From Basfia succiniciproducens (GTDB lineage Bacteria; Pseudomonadota; Gammaproteobacteria; Enterobacterales; Pasteurellaceae), in assembly GCF_011455875.1 (NCBI RefSeq), contig NZ_CP015031.1, positions 1,655,405 to 1,719,404 of the forward strand: DNA of 64,000 bases, read 5' to 3'. The translations under genes were made by a program, and so were the position numbers. Of this stretch, positions 9,248 to 18,034 are shown piece by piece (positions within the stretch are counted from its first letter, which is position 1; each line of letters begins with the position of its first letter). The notes beneath the pieces are model-generated. The model had not been told where the DNA came from and searched no databases. It was given only the letters and a program-made list of their open reading frames with translations.

Positions 9248-9275
9248 AAAAACGGATGCTTGTGCATCCGTTTTT
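9248..9275. terminator. Bidirectional terminator between convergent esterase genes
   Basis: AAAAACGGATGC and GCATCCGTTTTT form a perfect 12-bp stem with a 4-base loop, flanked by A and T runs, so it can work in both directions. An uptake signal (9218-9226) lies just before it. Confidence 0.92.
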
Positions 9276-9285
9276 AGTTTGGGCG

Positions 9286-10038
9286 TTAAATAATGCCTTG
9301 TTCTTCCAGTTTTGATAAGAAAAACGGCATTTGTTTGCGCCACCAAGGCCAATCGTGATCAACGTCTTCGCCCCAGTAATCAAACCAAGCGGGAATACCT
9401 TTTGCGTTGAAAGCTTCCTGTAAGCGAACCGTATCACTGACATGCTCATTTTCCCAAGCGCCTTGACCGACAGCCACAATAAAATGATTGCGGCGATATT
9501 GGTTTAAGAACCAATCGTCGTTTTGTCCCCAAAGGGAGTCTATCGGCGAGTTGAAATACACGGTCGGGTCACCATAGAATTCGCCGGTAAAGAAACGGGC
9601 GTCATACACACCGCTTAATGCGATAGTGGTGTCGAACAAATCCGGGTGGCGAAGGGCAAAGTTCACGGAGTGGAATGCGCCCATGCTGCAACCTGTTGCG
9701 ATCATAGTACCGTTCCATTGGGATTCGTGACGGATTAACGGCACAAGCTCGTGTACGATATAGCGATCATAAGCGTTATGGGCTAATGCCATATCATGAC
9801 CGGATTTCCAGGTAGCGAGCCAGGATTCTTTATCATAAGAATCCGGCGTATAAATTTTGATTAAACCGCGATCAATAAAAGAACGGCAGGCATCGATCAT
9901 ACCGAAATTGGCATATTCTTCCTGATTGCCGCCCGAAGAAGGAAATACAATAACGGGTTTGCCGGTATGACCGTATACGTTGAAGTACATCTCGCGTCCT
10001 AATTCACTGCTCCATTGGCTTCTTCTTTCAAAATGCAT
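9286..10038 (-). CDS. Esterase-family protein next to ATP-grasp enzyme
   Basis: A 250-residue alpha/beta hydrolase, related to esterase D/antigen 85-type proteins. The nucleophile elbow is ATGCSMG (Ser about 118), an early strand gives PVIVFPSSGG, and the catalytic His is probably in DVDHDWPWW near residue 229. No signal peptide is present. It lies 82 bp downstream of the ATP-grasp gene in the same direction, so the two are probably one operon. The substrate is unknown; an ester, thioester or amide made by the ATP-grasp enzyme is one possibility. Confidence 0.85.
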   Translation of the reverse strand: MHFERRSQWSSELGREMYFNVYGHTGKPVIVFPSSGGNQEEYANFGMIDACRSFIDRGLIKIYTPDSYDKESWLATWKSGHDMALAHNAYDRYIVHELVPLIRHESQWNGTMIATGCSMGAFHSVNFALRHPDLFDTTIALSGVYDARFFTGEFYGDPTVYFNSPIDSLWGQNDDWFLNQYRRNHFIVAVGQGAWENEHVSDTVRLQEAFNAKGIPAWFDYWGEDVDHDWPWWRKQMPFFLSKLEEQGII

Positions 10039-10120
10039 AAAAATATTCTCCGGTATAAGTTACAAAGAGGGTGCACATAACCAGGTGCGCCTTATTACAA
10101 TAAAACGGAGGTGAACCGAA

Positions 10121-11299
10121 TTACTGTTTTGCTTGGGCAAATTGCACGATTTCACGCATTTGCTCAATGGTTTTCGTTCTCACCAAAATACCGTGCTCGC
10201 CCATTACTTTGGCAAATACGCCAGGCACGGTTTGTACGCTGATGATGTTATCGCCGAATTTTTGACAAACATCATCAATTGAATTTACATAGTTTTGATT
10301 GGCTTTGCGGGAAATATAAACCACATTCCAAGGATGTGTAATGTCGGAATAGAATTTATTTTCCGTCACCACATTGGCGTATTCACGGAATACGTCGAAA
10401 TCATTGGCATAGTTCCACATATCGATGGTTAAACCGCCCGGCGGACGACAGTTGATTTCAAGCGGCAGTAATTCGCCTGATTTTTTTACCCGGAAGAATT
10501 CAAAGTGGAAGAAACGCTCGCGCACGTTAAAGGCTTCTACGCATTGTTCGCCGAGTTTTACTAATTTCGGAGAGATTTCACGGGGCACGTAATAGAACAT
10601 ATCGCCGTCTTTTTCTACCGTATCAAGCACCGCTTCGGAATATTCAAGGCTTGAATAGAACACGATTTTACCGTCGTGATCCGTTAAACCGTCGAAGGTC
10701 ACGATATCGCCGTCGATAAATTCTTCCATAATATATTCGACGTTCGGGTTTTTATAGCCGAAAAAGTCTTCCAATTCCACCGCACTTTTAATTTTATAAG
10801 TGTCGCTTGCACCCACGCCGGAATTCGGCTTAACGATAACCGGAAATTTAAGCTGCTTTGCCAGTTTACGCGCATCTTCATCATCTTTAAATACACGGCC
10901 TTTTGCCACTTTTAAACCGGATTTGCGGAATACTTCTTTCATTTGCGCTTTGGTTTTTATAGCTAACATATCGTCATTTTTATAACCAAACACATTGAAA
11001 TCGGTGCGTAGTTTCGCATCTAGTTCCAGCCAGTATTCATTATGGGATTCTACGCGATCGATGCGACCGTATTTATGGGCAAAATAACCGACGGCGCGAT
11101 AAACCTGTTCATAATCTTCCATATTATCAACACGATAGTATTCTGTTAGATTGTTGCGTAATGTTTCGCTTAATTGTTCGTAAGGCGTATCGGCAATACC
11201 TAATGTATTGATTCCTTTTTCTCTCATACGAACGGCAAAGGTTTCAAAATTTGTCGGGAAATGTGGTGAGATCATCACAAAATTAAGAGCTCTAGACAT
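10121..11299 (-). CDS. ATP-grasp domain protein (carboxylate-amine ligase-like)
   Basis: A 392-residue enzyme with a pre-ATP-grasp N-terminal domain (about 1-110) and an ATP-grasp fold. The ATP-binding lysine is in FPVIVKPNSGVGAS (about 155-170), the hinge in EYIMEEF, and the metal ligands in LPLEINCRPPGG (about 275-290). Such enzymes activate a carboxylate with ATP and join it to an amine or thiol. It is not one of the known biosynthetic ATP-grasp enzymes that I recognise (not PurD, PurK, Ddl or CarB). The paired esterase gene follows. An uptake signal lies inside the gene (10779-10787). Confidence 0.85.
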   Translation of the reverse strand: MSRALNFVMISPHFPTNFETFAVRMREKGINTLGIADTPYEQLSETLRNNLTEYYRVDNMEDYEQVYRAVGYFAHKYGRIDRVESHNEYWLELDAKLRTDFNVFGYKNDDMLAIKTKAQMKEVFRKSGLKVAKGRVFKDDEDARKLAKQLKFPVIVKPNSGVGASDTYKIKSAVELEDFFGYKNPNVEYIMEEFIDGDIVTFDGLTDHDGKIVFYSSLEYSEAVLDTVEKDGDMFYYVPREISPKLVKLGEQCVEAFNVRERFFHFEFFRVKKSGELLPLEINCRPPGGLTIDMWNYANDFDVFREYANVVTENKFYSDITHPWNVVYISRKANQNYVNSIDDVCQKFGDNIISVQTVPGVFAKVMGEHGILVRTKTIEQMREIVQFAQAKQ

Positions 11300-11475
11300 A
11301 ATTTATTCTCATATTTACTAAAAAATCATCAGTACATATAGATTCTAAGCGACTTTTAACAAAAAGTGTAATGAAATTTTAACGTTTGCGTAGCGGAAAA
11401 ATCGCCGAACGGCGTTTATTTTGCAAAGTGCGGTCGGTTTTTTATAAATTTTATGAAGATATAAATAAAAACCGA

Positions 11476-12606
11476 TTATTCTACGCTTTGCCACCAAGGT
11501 TCCCGAAAATTTGGGCTGTCCGCTTCGCCTTGTTCCGAAAAATAGAAAACATCACCGATTTTTGGCGTGAATAAGTTGAAGTTTTCTTTTTGCGCGTTTC
11601 GGTAAATCTGTTCTAAAGGTGCGCGCCAGTCGTGTCGGGCGAGGGCGAATTTGGCGTTATGCACGGTCATTAAACGTTTTGGACGCAGCGCTTTTACCGC
11701 TAGTGTCAATTGTTCGGGCTGAATATGAATATTCGCCCAATCTTTATTGTATTGACCATTTTCCATTAAGGCCAAACTAATGTTAAAACGTTGCCCGATT
11801 TCCTGATAAATAGGGTCATAACCGCTGTCGCCGCCCAGATAAATAGTCTCGCCGGGCACTTCCAACATAAATGAAGACCACAAGGTTTTATTGCGAACAA
11901 TGCCTCTGCCGGAAAAATGGCGGGCGGGCAGGGCGGTAATTTTGAAATGGTTTTCAAGTTCGGTTTTTTCATTCCAGTCCATTTCAATAATACGTTCTGC
12001 GGGATAACCCCAATATTCCAAATGAGCGCCCACGCCCAAGCTTGTAATTACTTTTTCCTTCATTTTGTTTTTTAGTTGGATAACCGCTTCATAATCCAGA
12101 TGATCCCAGTGATCATGAGTGATAACCAAATAATCGAAATCGGGCATATCTTGCGGCTGATACAGATTGGTACCTTGAAACATTTTATTGGCAAAAGACA
12201 ACGGTGAGCCGGAAACCAGCACCGGATCCACTAAAAAACGCTTTCCGTCCAATTGAATTAAATAAGACGAATGACCGAACCAAACAATAAAGTTTTTCTC
12301 CCGACTTAATTGCTGCAAATCGGTTTTTACCACAGGAAGCGGGCGATTCGGCGTAAGGTGATCTATTTGTTGGAATAAAAAGTCATACCATATTTTCCAA
12401 AGCGGTTTATCGGTGGTTTGAACTTCGGTTGGTAAATGGTTGACGAATTTTCCCGCTTTGTAGTGAACGGATTGTTCAATACGCGCCAGCCTTTGCCCTT
12501 CGGGATGTTTGCCGAAAGGCTTAGTTTGCATAAAAATAACCGCACTCGCCGCCAATAGTAAAATAAGGCTGATTAGTGCAATCAAGATATATTTTAATAA
12601 AGTCAT
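11476..12606 (-). CDS. Membrane-anchored MBL-fold hydrolase (NAPE-PLD/UlaG-like)
   Basis: A 376-residue protein with one N-terminal membrane segment (about 5-25), so the enzyme is probably anchored with the catalytic domain outside the cytoplasm. Metal ligands appear in THDHWDHLD (about 163-171), the His of ARHFSGRG (about 232) and the Asp of GGDSGYD (about 258), with a late His in VHNAKFA. The arrangement resembles N-acylphosphatidylethanolamine phospholipase D-like and UlaG-like proteins. The natural substrate is not known. It stands alone, with uptake signals on both sides (11426 and 12700). Confidence 0.85.
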   Translation of the reverse strand: MTLLKYILIALISLILLLAASAVIFMQTKPFGKHPEGQRLARIEQSVHYKAGKFVNHLPTEVQTTDKPLWKIWYDFLFQQIDHLTPNRPLPVVKTDLQQLSREKNFIVWFGHSSYLIQLDGKRFLVDPVLVSGSPLSFANKMFQGTNLYQPQDMPDFDYLVITHDHWDHLDYEAVIQLKNKMKEKVITSLGVGAHLEYWGYPAERIIEMDWNEKTELENHFKITALPARHFSGRGIVRNKTLWSSFMLEVPGETIYLGGDSGYDPIYQEIGQRFNISLALMENGQYNKDWANIHIQPEQLTLAVKALRPKRLMTVHNAKFALARHDWRAPLEQIYRNAQKENFNLFTPKIGDVFYFSEQGEADSPNFREPWWQSVE

Positions 12607-12715
12607 TTGCTTTCCTAATTAAGCACTTATCACAATTGCTTAAATGATAAGTAATGAATAAGGGCGTAAAATCTACGCCCCAAAATTTGTCAAATTTTAA
12701 CCGCACTTTTAAAGG

Positions 12716-14182
12716 CTATTTTTTCGCCGGTATGCCCGCCAGTACTTTGGTCAGCAATTCCCAATAAGTCCGTACCGCCGGAATATGTACTTTTTCATCC
12801 GGTGAGTGCGCGTTCACAATAGTCGGACCGATAGATACCACATCCAACGCCGGATAAATTTTCTTCAATAAGCCGCATTCAAGCCCGGCGTGAATCACTT
12901 TAATCGCCGGCTCATAACCGAGCAATTCGCCGTAAATTTCTTTAGTTAAGGCTAAAATCGGCGTTTCCGCATGCGGTTCCCAACCCGGGTAACGGCCGGA
13001 GAATTGAACGCTCGCACCACAAAGTTCGGTGAGGGAAATTAATAGACCGTTAATGTAATTTGTGCCGCTTTCAATTAACGAACGAACTAAAATCGTACCT
13101 TTTACCGCGTCTTCCGTAGTTTTCAATACGCCGATACTTAATGAACTTTCCACTACGTTTTCAACGACATCACTGTTACGAATTACGCCGTTCGGCAGCG
13201 CGTTCAACAGGTTAACGACATTATTTTTCGTATTTGGGGCGAACACTTTCGTTGCTTTTTCGGCAGGTTGCGCCGTTAACTGCAGATCCGGTTCGGCAAT
13301 GGCTAATTCCGTTTTTAACAGGCTTTCGAATGATTTTACCCCTTGCGTGAAATTTGCGGGTTCACCGTTAAAACAAAGGGTCGCGAAAGCTTCGCGAGGA
13401 ATCGCATTGCGTACGGAACCGCCGCGGATTTCGCTAAGGGAAAATTCAAAGTGCGGTTGATTTTGCTGAAGATTTGCCAAAAAACGCGCCAAAGTTTTAA
13501 TTGCGCTGGCACGTCCGGTATGAATATCACAACCGGAATGACCGCCGCGCAATCCTTTCAAACTGATCTGATAACAGTGCTCATAATTATTTTCCCGCCA
13601 TTGCACAGGCACGGTTAAATCTGCGTTTTCACCGCCGGCGCAGCCGATATAAATCTCACCGTTGTCTTCGGTGTCGGTATTGATCATTATTTCGGATTGC
13701 AGCCAGTTTTTGCGCAAACCCAACGCGCCGTCCATGCCCACTTCTTCCGTCATGGTCAGTAATACTTCCAGAGCAGGGTGGACGAGATTTTCACTGTCTA
13801 ATACGGCTAACGCGGATGCCATGCCGATACCGTTATCCGCACCTAAAGTGGTGCCTTTGGCTTTTACCCATTCGCCGTCGATATAAGGCTGAATCGGATC
13901 CGATGTGAAATCATGGTCTGTTTCTTCATTTGCCTGCGGCACCATATCCAAATGCGCCTGTAAAGCGACCGATTGACAATGTTCCATGCCTTTTGTCGCC
14001 GGTTTACGGATTAACAGGTTGCCCGCTTCATCCCGCTCGGCATAAAATCCTTTTCCTTTTGCCCAGTTCACAATAAATTCGGCTAATTGTTCTTCGTGAT
14101 GAGAAGGGTGGGGGATTGCACAAATTTGATCGAACCATTTCCAGAGTAATTGGGGTTGAAGAGATTGAATTTCGGACATCAT
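12716..14182 (-). CDS. pepD: Cytosol non-specific dipeptidase / aminoacyl-histidine dipeptidase
   Basis: A 488-residue M20C metallopeptidase, essentially the length of E. coli PepD (485). It cleaves Xaa-His and other dipeptides in the cytosol. Visible metal-site motifs are LQAHLDMV (His and Asp near 88-90), GADNGIGMA, the catalytic Glu pair in [17 protein letters not shown], and a late His in [11 protein letters not shown]. The first of two tandem ATGs is used because AAGGA lies six bases upstream. It is divergent from gpt, as in E. coli. An uptake signal is embedded at 13449-13457. Confidence 0.96.
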   Translation of the reverse strand: MMSEIQSLQPQLLWKWFDQICAIPHPSHHEEQLAEFIVNWAKGKGFYAERDEAGNLLIRKPATKGMEHCQSVALQAHLDMVPQANEETDHDFTSDPIQPYIDGEWVKAKGTTLGADNGIGMASALAVLDSENLVHPALEVLLTMTEEVGMDGALGLRKNWLQSEIMINTDTEDNGEIYIGCAGGENADLTVPVQWRENNYEHCYQISLKGLRGGHSGCDIHTGRASAIKTLARFLANLQQNQPHFEFSLSEIRGGSVRNAIPREAFATLCFNGEPANFTQGVKSFESLLKTELAIAEPDLQLTAQPAEKATKVFAPNTKNNVVNLLNALPNGVIRNSDVVENVVESSLSIGVLKTTEDAVKGTILVRSLIESGTNYINGLLISLTELCGASVQFSGRYPGWEPHAETPILALTKEIYGELLGYEPAIKVIHAGLECGLLKKIYPALDVVSIGPTIVNAHSPDEKVHIPAVRTYWELLTKVLAGIPAKK

Positions 14183-14349
14183 ATTGCTTCCTTTTTATAA
14201 AATCTGACGAATCTGACCGCACTTTTGCGGTTTTTTTATGAAATAATGAGGCAAATAATAGCATAAAAGCGCATTTCGGGTTATCCTTACGCAATTTTAT
14301 TTACTAGGCGGCGCTTTCCGCTTTCAATTATTGTTAAAAAGGTGAATTT

Positions 14350-14808
14350 ATGAGCGAAAAATATGTTGTTACCTGGGATATGTTCCACATGCACGCACGC
14401 AAATTAGCGGAACGTTTATTACCGGCGTCACAATGGAAAGGCATTATTGCCGTGAGTCGCGGCGGTTTGTTCCCGGCTGCGGTATTAGCGCGCGAATTAG
14501 GACTACGTCATGTCGAAACCGTCTGTATCGCAAGCTATGATCACGACCAACAAGGCGATTTAAAAGTGATCCATAAAGCGGAAACCGACGGCGAAAGTTT
14601 TATCGTGGTGGACGATTTAGTGGATACCGGCAACACGGCGCGCGAAATTCGCAATATGTATCCAAAAGCGAAATTCGTTACCGTATTCGCAAAACCGGCG
14701 GGCGCGCCGTTAGTAGATGATTATGTGATTGATATTCCGCAAAACACATGGATTGAACAACCTTGGGACTTAGGCATCGGATTTGTGCCGCCTTTAGCGC
14801 GTAAGTAA
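14350..14808 (+). CDS. gpt: Xanthine-guanine phosphoribosyltransferase
   Basis: A 152-residue protein, the same length as E. coli Gpt. It transfers ribose phosphate from PRPP to guanine and xanthine in purine salvage. The PRPP-binding motif [14 protein letters not shown] is at about 87-99, the SRGGLFP loop at about 36-43, and the base-binding [15 protein letters not shown] near the C terminus. It is divergent from pepD and ends in a clear terminator. The identification is firm. Confidence 0.97.
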   Translation: MSEKYVVTWDMFHMHARKLAERLLPASQWKGIIAVSRGGLFPAAVLARELGLRHVETVCIASYDHDQQGDLKVIHKAETDGESFIVVDDLVDTGNTAREIRNMYPKAKFVTVFAKPAGAPLVDDYVIDIPQNTWIEQPWDLGIGFVPPLARK

Positions 14809-14827
14809 TTGTAATTAAAAAGAAAAG

Positions 14828-14850
14828 GCGTACAAAGGTACGCTTTTTTT
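14828..14850 (+). terminator. Terminator after gpt
   Basis: GCGTAC paired with GTACGC around AAAG, followed by seven T residues, shortly after the gpt stop. An uptake signal (14888-14896) follows. Confidence 0.9.
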
Positions 14851-14952
14851 ATGACTGATTTAATGCGATAAAATTTCGCATTTTTTGACCGCACTTTTAG
14901 GGCTTGTTTATAAAAGATAAACGGATCCTAATATGTTGAAATAACAAAAATT

Positions 14953-15053
14953 TTATTTCTTATTTTGTTTCGGCGTCATACCAAAATAGCGTTTAAATTC
15001 GCGACTGAACTGGTTCGGGCTTTCATAGCCAATATAAAAAGCGGCAAAAGCAC
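14953..15053 (-). pseudogene. 3' remnant of an AraC-family regulator gene
   Basis: About 30 codons encode FYIGYESPNQFSREFKRYFG followed by MTPKQNKK and a stop: the last helix-turn-helix of an AraC protein, very like the end of the intact AraC gene at 24936-25793. Everything upstream is missing. The remnant lies between the last core gene (gpt) and the first LysR gene of the accessory region, so it may mark the edge of an insertion or deletion. Confidence 0.85.
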
Positions 15054-15117
15054 ATCAAGATAGCCGTAAAGTATAATCCAATAAATAGAGCGAGTATGAT
15101 ATTCGCCTTTTCTTTAC

Positions 15118-16035
15118 CTACCAACTTTTATCTTGAAAAATTTCTCTGAAATAATCCAATACCGCGCGGACACTTGGGCTAATAAAAGCCGTTTGCGGAT
15201 AAAGCATCGCTACATAAACGGGTACTGTTTGTGTCGAGAAATTATATTCAGGTAATAAGCGAACTACCTTGCCTTCCTTCAATAAATCTGACGCCGCCCA
15301 ATTCGCCAGTAAAGCAATGCCCATTCCTTGAACGCAAGCCGTCGCAATCGCATTGCCGTTATTGCTGGTCAGCGCAATTTTAGGCGAACAGGCTTGCCAG
15401 TTTTCTCCCTCTTGTAATAGCCAGCGTAACGTCCCCGTTTTTCCTTTGTAAAATAAAGCATGGTGTTTCGCCAAATCAGCAGGAGCCTTAGGCGTACCGT
15501 ACTTCTGCAAATAACTTGGCGAAGCGGCCAGACAAAAATGCTGTTGAGCCAAAATTCTTACTTTCAAGCTACTATCATTTAACGGCGCAAGGCGGAAAAT
15601 AATATCGGTGCTATCGGTAAAGGGGTCGATATAATCATCCGTTTGCACTAAGTTAATGATAAGATTCGGATAGCGTGCTTGTAGTTCCGCCAAGTGGGGA
15701 ATAATATGCAATTGCCCAAAAAACACAGGGGCATTGATACACACCGTGCCGGCAATTTCTGCCGTTTGTGCGGTAATCGCCTGTTCGGCGGCTTGAAATT
15801 GGCTCACGATTTGGCGCGCATATTCCGCCAGTAACAAACCGGTTTCCGTGGGGGTGATTGCTCGGGTATTACGGTAAAACAGTGCGGCTCCCCAGTCATC
15901 TTCGAGTTGCTTAATTAAGCGGGAAAGCATAGAAGCGGAAAGATTCTCCCGGCGGGCAACTTCCGACAGACTTCCCAGCTCAAGGACTTGTAAAAATAAT
16001 TTTAAAGCGTAAACGCTGGTGTTTTTGGTGTTCAT
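15118..16035 (-). CDS. LysR-family transcriptional regulator, divergent from nitroreductase
   Basis: A 305-residue LysR protein: helix-turn-helix at about 8-68 (SLSEVARRENLSASMLSRL) and a substrate-binding domain to the C terminus, near 300. The 104-bp gap to the divergent nitroreductase gene contains a motif (16068-16106) that recurs before an aldo/keto reductase remnant and an Old Yellow Enzyme gene elsewhere in the window. Neither of those has an adjacent LysR gene of its own in the divergent position. This protein is therefore the best local candidate for a shared regulator of the three. The ligand is unknown. Confidence 0.92.
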   Translation of the reverse strand: MNTKNTSVYALKLFLQVLELGSLSEVARRENLSASMLSRLIKQLEDDWGAALFYRNTRAITPTETGLLLAEYARQIVSQFQAAEQAITAQTAEIAGTVCINAPVFFGQLHIIPHLAELQARYPNLIINLVQTDDYIDPFTDSTDIIFRLAPLNDSSLKVRILAQQHFCLAASPSYLQKYGTPKAPADLAKHHALFYKGKTGTLRWLLQEGENWQACSPKIALTSNNGNAIATACVQGMGIALLANWAASDLLKEGKVVRLLPEYNFSTQTVPVYVAMLYPQTAFISPSVRAVLDYFREIFQDKSW

Positions 16036-16067
16036 TGTTGTAATTTTTGCAAAGGTGTTTTGTTTAT

Positions 16068-16106
16068 CTTTTACTATTTTTCAATAATACAACAATTTAT
16101 AATATG
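16068..16106. promoter_or_regulatory. Conserved promoter element A, nitroreductase
   Basis: The core ACTATT-N2-TCAATAAT is followed at fixed distance by TATAAT (16098-16103). The same core and spacing occur at 20523-20560 and 28957-28994. The core has dyad character suitable for a LysR site just upstream of the -10 box. Confidence 0.75.
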
Positions 16107-16139
16107 TGCCAAATTTCATTTATTTAAAAGGAAAGCTCA

Positions 16140-16805
16140 ATGACAATTTTAAGCACAGAACAAATTCTCTCCGCCTTCAAAAACCGTAAATCTTGCCGTC
16201 ACTACGATGAAACTCGCAAAATCAGCGAACAAGATTTTAACTTTATTTTAGAACTTGGTCGTTTATCACCAAGCTCAGTGGGTTCAGAACCGTGGAAATT
16301 CATCGTATTACAAGACCCGAAACTACGTGAAGCCATCAAACCGTTTTCTTGGGGGATGGCAAGTACCTTAGATAGCGCAAGCCATATCGTGGTTATTCTT
16401 GCCAAGAAAAACGCCCGTTTTGACACACCGTTTATGTTAGAAGGCATTAAACGCCGCGGCGTTACCGAGCCTGAAGCTATTGAGAAAACCTTGGCAAAAT
16501 ATAAAGATTTCCAAGAAAACGATATGCAAACCTTAAATGACGAGCGCGCACTGTTTGACTGGTGCAGCAAACAAACTTACATTGCATTAGGCAATATGAT
16601 GACAGGCGCGGCAATGGCGGGCATTGATTCTTGTCCAATCGAAGGTTTCAATTATGCGGAAATGAACCGTGTATTATCCGAAGCGGGTCTATTCGATGCC
16701 AACGAATGGGGCGTATCGGTTGCCGTAACCTTCGGCTACCGCACCCAAGAAATCGCACAAAAAGCCCGTCAGCCGCAAGAAGATGTGGTGATTTGGGCGA
16801 AATAG
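16140..16805 (+). CDS. NAD(P)H-dependent nitroreductase family flavoprotein
   Basis: A 221-residue FMN-binding reductase of the NfsB/YdgI-like nitroreductase family. The N-terminal FMN phosphate-binding signature is KNRKSCRHYDE (about 15-25), followed by LGRLSPSSVGSEPWKF (about 40-55), which places FMN; ALGNMMTGAAMAGIDSCPIEGF (residues about 150-170) is the second conserved block. Such enzymes reduce nitro groups, quinones or similar electrophiles. Expression is probably controlled by the divergent LysR protein. AAAGGAAAGC supplies the ribosome site. A DUS-like terminator follows. Confidence 0.92.
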   Translation: MTILSTEQILSAFKNRKSCRHYDETRKISEQDFNFILELGRLSPSSVGSEPWKFIVLQDPKLREAIKPFSWGMASTLDSASHIVVILAKKNARFDTPFMLEGIKRRGVTEPEAIEKTLAKYKDFQENDMQTLNDERALFDWCSKQTYIALGNMMTGAAMAGIDSCPIEGFNYAEMNRVLSEAGLFDANEWGVSVAVTFGYRTQEIAQKARQPQEDVVIWAK

Positions 16806-16875
16806 TTGAGGAATACGTTAATGGCTAAATTTTGTTATTTATAAGCCCTTGCGTAATCACTATAAGTAAAATTTC

Positions 16876-16914
16876 AAACTGCCTGAAAAGCGTGATACAG
16901 TTTTCAGGCAGTTT
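16876..16914 (+). terminator. Terminator made of Neisseriaceae-like uptake sequence
   Basis: A perfect 14-bp stem (AAACTGCCTGAAAA with TTTTCAGGCAGTTT, 11-base loop) followed by a T-rich run. The arm AAACTGCCTGAA matches the Neisseriaceae dialect AGGCTGCCTGAA at 10 of 12 bases. Confidence 0.85.
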
Positions 16915-16936
16915 TTATTTGTTAAAAGGAAAAACA

Positions 16937-17398
16937 ATGTCTTTACCCTATATTTTAATCGCACTTATTGCCGGTACCGCACTAGCCTCACAAGCTGCTA
17001 TCAACAGCAAACTGGCTCAAGCGATGTTCGGACAGCCCTTAGTGTCTGCTTTCATCTCTTTTGCTAGCGGTACCATCGCATTATTACTACTCTGCTTATG
17101 GAAAGCGGATTTATCGGCATCACTACGAGAATTGCCCAATGTTGAACCGTGGAAGCTTATCGGCGGCGTTCTAGGTGCAGGCTTGGTACTCACCACCATC
17201 TTACTCGCCCCTAAACTCGGCATCACCAATATGCTGTTTTTCATCATCGTCGGGCAACTCTGTGCCGCCGCCGTTATCGACCACTTCGGTTTACTCGGTA
17301 TGGCACAACGCCCATTTCAACTTTCCCAATTTATCGGCTTACTGATTATCGCTTGTGGGTTAGGGTTTTATTTCTTTGGGAATCGGATTGTGGATTAG
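16937..17398 (+). CDS. DMT-superfamily small transporter (DUF606/YdcZ type)
   Basis: A 153-residue membrane protein with five hydrophobic segments, as expected for the DUF606/YdcZ half-size members of the drug/metabolite transporter superfamily. I start it at the ATG at 16937, preceded by AAAAGGAAAAAC, not at the upstream in-frame codon, which would run through the terminator hairpin. Motifs include ASQAAINSKLAQ and the closing GLGFYFFGNRIVD. The substrate is unknown. An Actinobacillus-type uptake signal overlaps the stop region (17399-17407). Confidence 0.88.
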   Translation: MSLPYILIALIAGTALASQAAINSKLAQAMFGQPLVSAFISFASGTIALLLLCLWKADLSASLRELPNVEPWKLIGGVLGAGLVLTTILLAPKLGITNMLFFIIVGQLCAAAVIDHFGLLGMAQRPFQLSQFIGLLIIACGLGFYFFGNRIVD

Positions 17399-17407
17399 AC
17401 AAGCGGT
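17399..17407 (+). repeat. Actinobacillus-type uptake signal ACAAGCGGT
   Basis: An exact Apl-type core directly after the transporter gene, followed by an AATTTT-rich tail. Confidence 0.7.
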
Positions 17408-17512
17408 GGGAATTTTAGAAAATTTTGCATATTTTTGACCTCTCTTTGAGAGTTGAAATATACTTCATTTATACCCATATAAAGCAAAATACCTAAGAAA
17501 GAGGAGTATAAA

Positions 17513-18034
17513 TTGTATTCAAAATGTCAATTTGGAATTGCACTAACCACAGCAATATACTTATTTTTGCTATTGTGTATATATTTAATGGGAATGCTAG
17601 CTATTTCTAACATCATACATATTTCTGATGATAGTACTTGGAAGGGGATTATTACATCTCTCAATGAGTATAGTTCTGTTATGAATAGTATTTTCATTGG
17701 TGGAATTGGTGGTAGCGTTTATTGTTTAAGAGCTATCTATTTGAATTTCTCAGTTTTTAAGAAGTGGGATAATGATTATTTAATTTGGTATCTAATACGT
17801 CCAATTCTTAGCCTAGTTATAGGCGGAATTAGCTATCTATTTGTAAAAGCAGGACTAGTATTATTTAGTTCATCAGAACAATATGAATTAAATCAATTAA
17901 GCCTACTATCTTTATCATTCCTTTGTGGCTTAAATATAGATAAATTCATGAAGAAGCTTGAAAGCATCGGAGAAATGGTGTGGGGAATATCCCCATCAAA
18001 TATGGGAAAAACAGAAGGAACTAAAAGTGAGTGA
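17513..18034 (+). CDS. AT-rich multi-pass membrane protein, unknown, paired with MBL protein
   Basis: A 173-residue protein starting at TTG, six bases after GAGGAG. It has about four membrane segments: residues about 7-32, a glycine-rich segment near 60-75 (FIGGIGGSVYC), about 95-115 and about 128-140, with a short charged cytoplasmic tail. No family is recognised. The end overlaps the next gene by 8 bp, so the two are a coupled pair. The sequence is clearly more AT-rich than its neighbours, suggesting recent import. A membrane partner with a cytoplasmic nuclease-like or hydrolase enzyme is a layout seen in phage-defence pairs, but no function can be assigned. Confidence 0.75.
   Translation: MYSKCQFGIALTTAIYLFLLLCIYLMGMLAISNIIHISDDSTWKGIITSLNEYSSVMNSIFIGGIGGSVYCLRAIYLNFSVFKKWDNDYLIWYLIRPILSLVIGGISYLFVKAGLVLFSSSEQYELNQLSLLSLSFLCGLNIDKFMKKLESIGEMVWGISPSNMGKTEGTKSE

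Noticed and set aside
9110..9352. Minus-strand reading frame across the terminator between the two esterases
   Set aside because: It runs through a strong terminator and antisense to both real genes.
16832..16936. Longer N terminus for the DMT transporter
   Set aside because: The extension crosses the 16876-16914 hairpin and lacks a ribosome site; the ATG at 16937 has both correct spacing and family length.
17958..18026. Longer N terminus for the MBL protein
   Set aside because: The extra 23 residues overlap the membrane-protein gene in another frame and are not protein-like; GTG at 18027 has a ribosome site.
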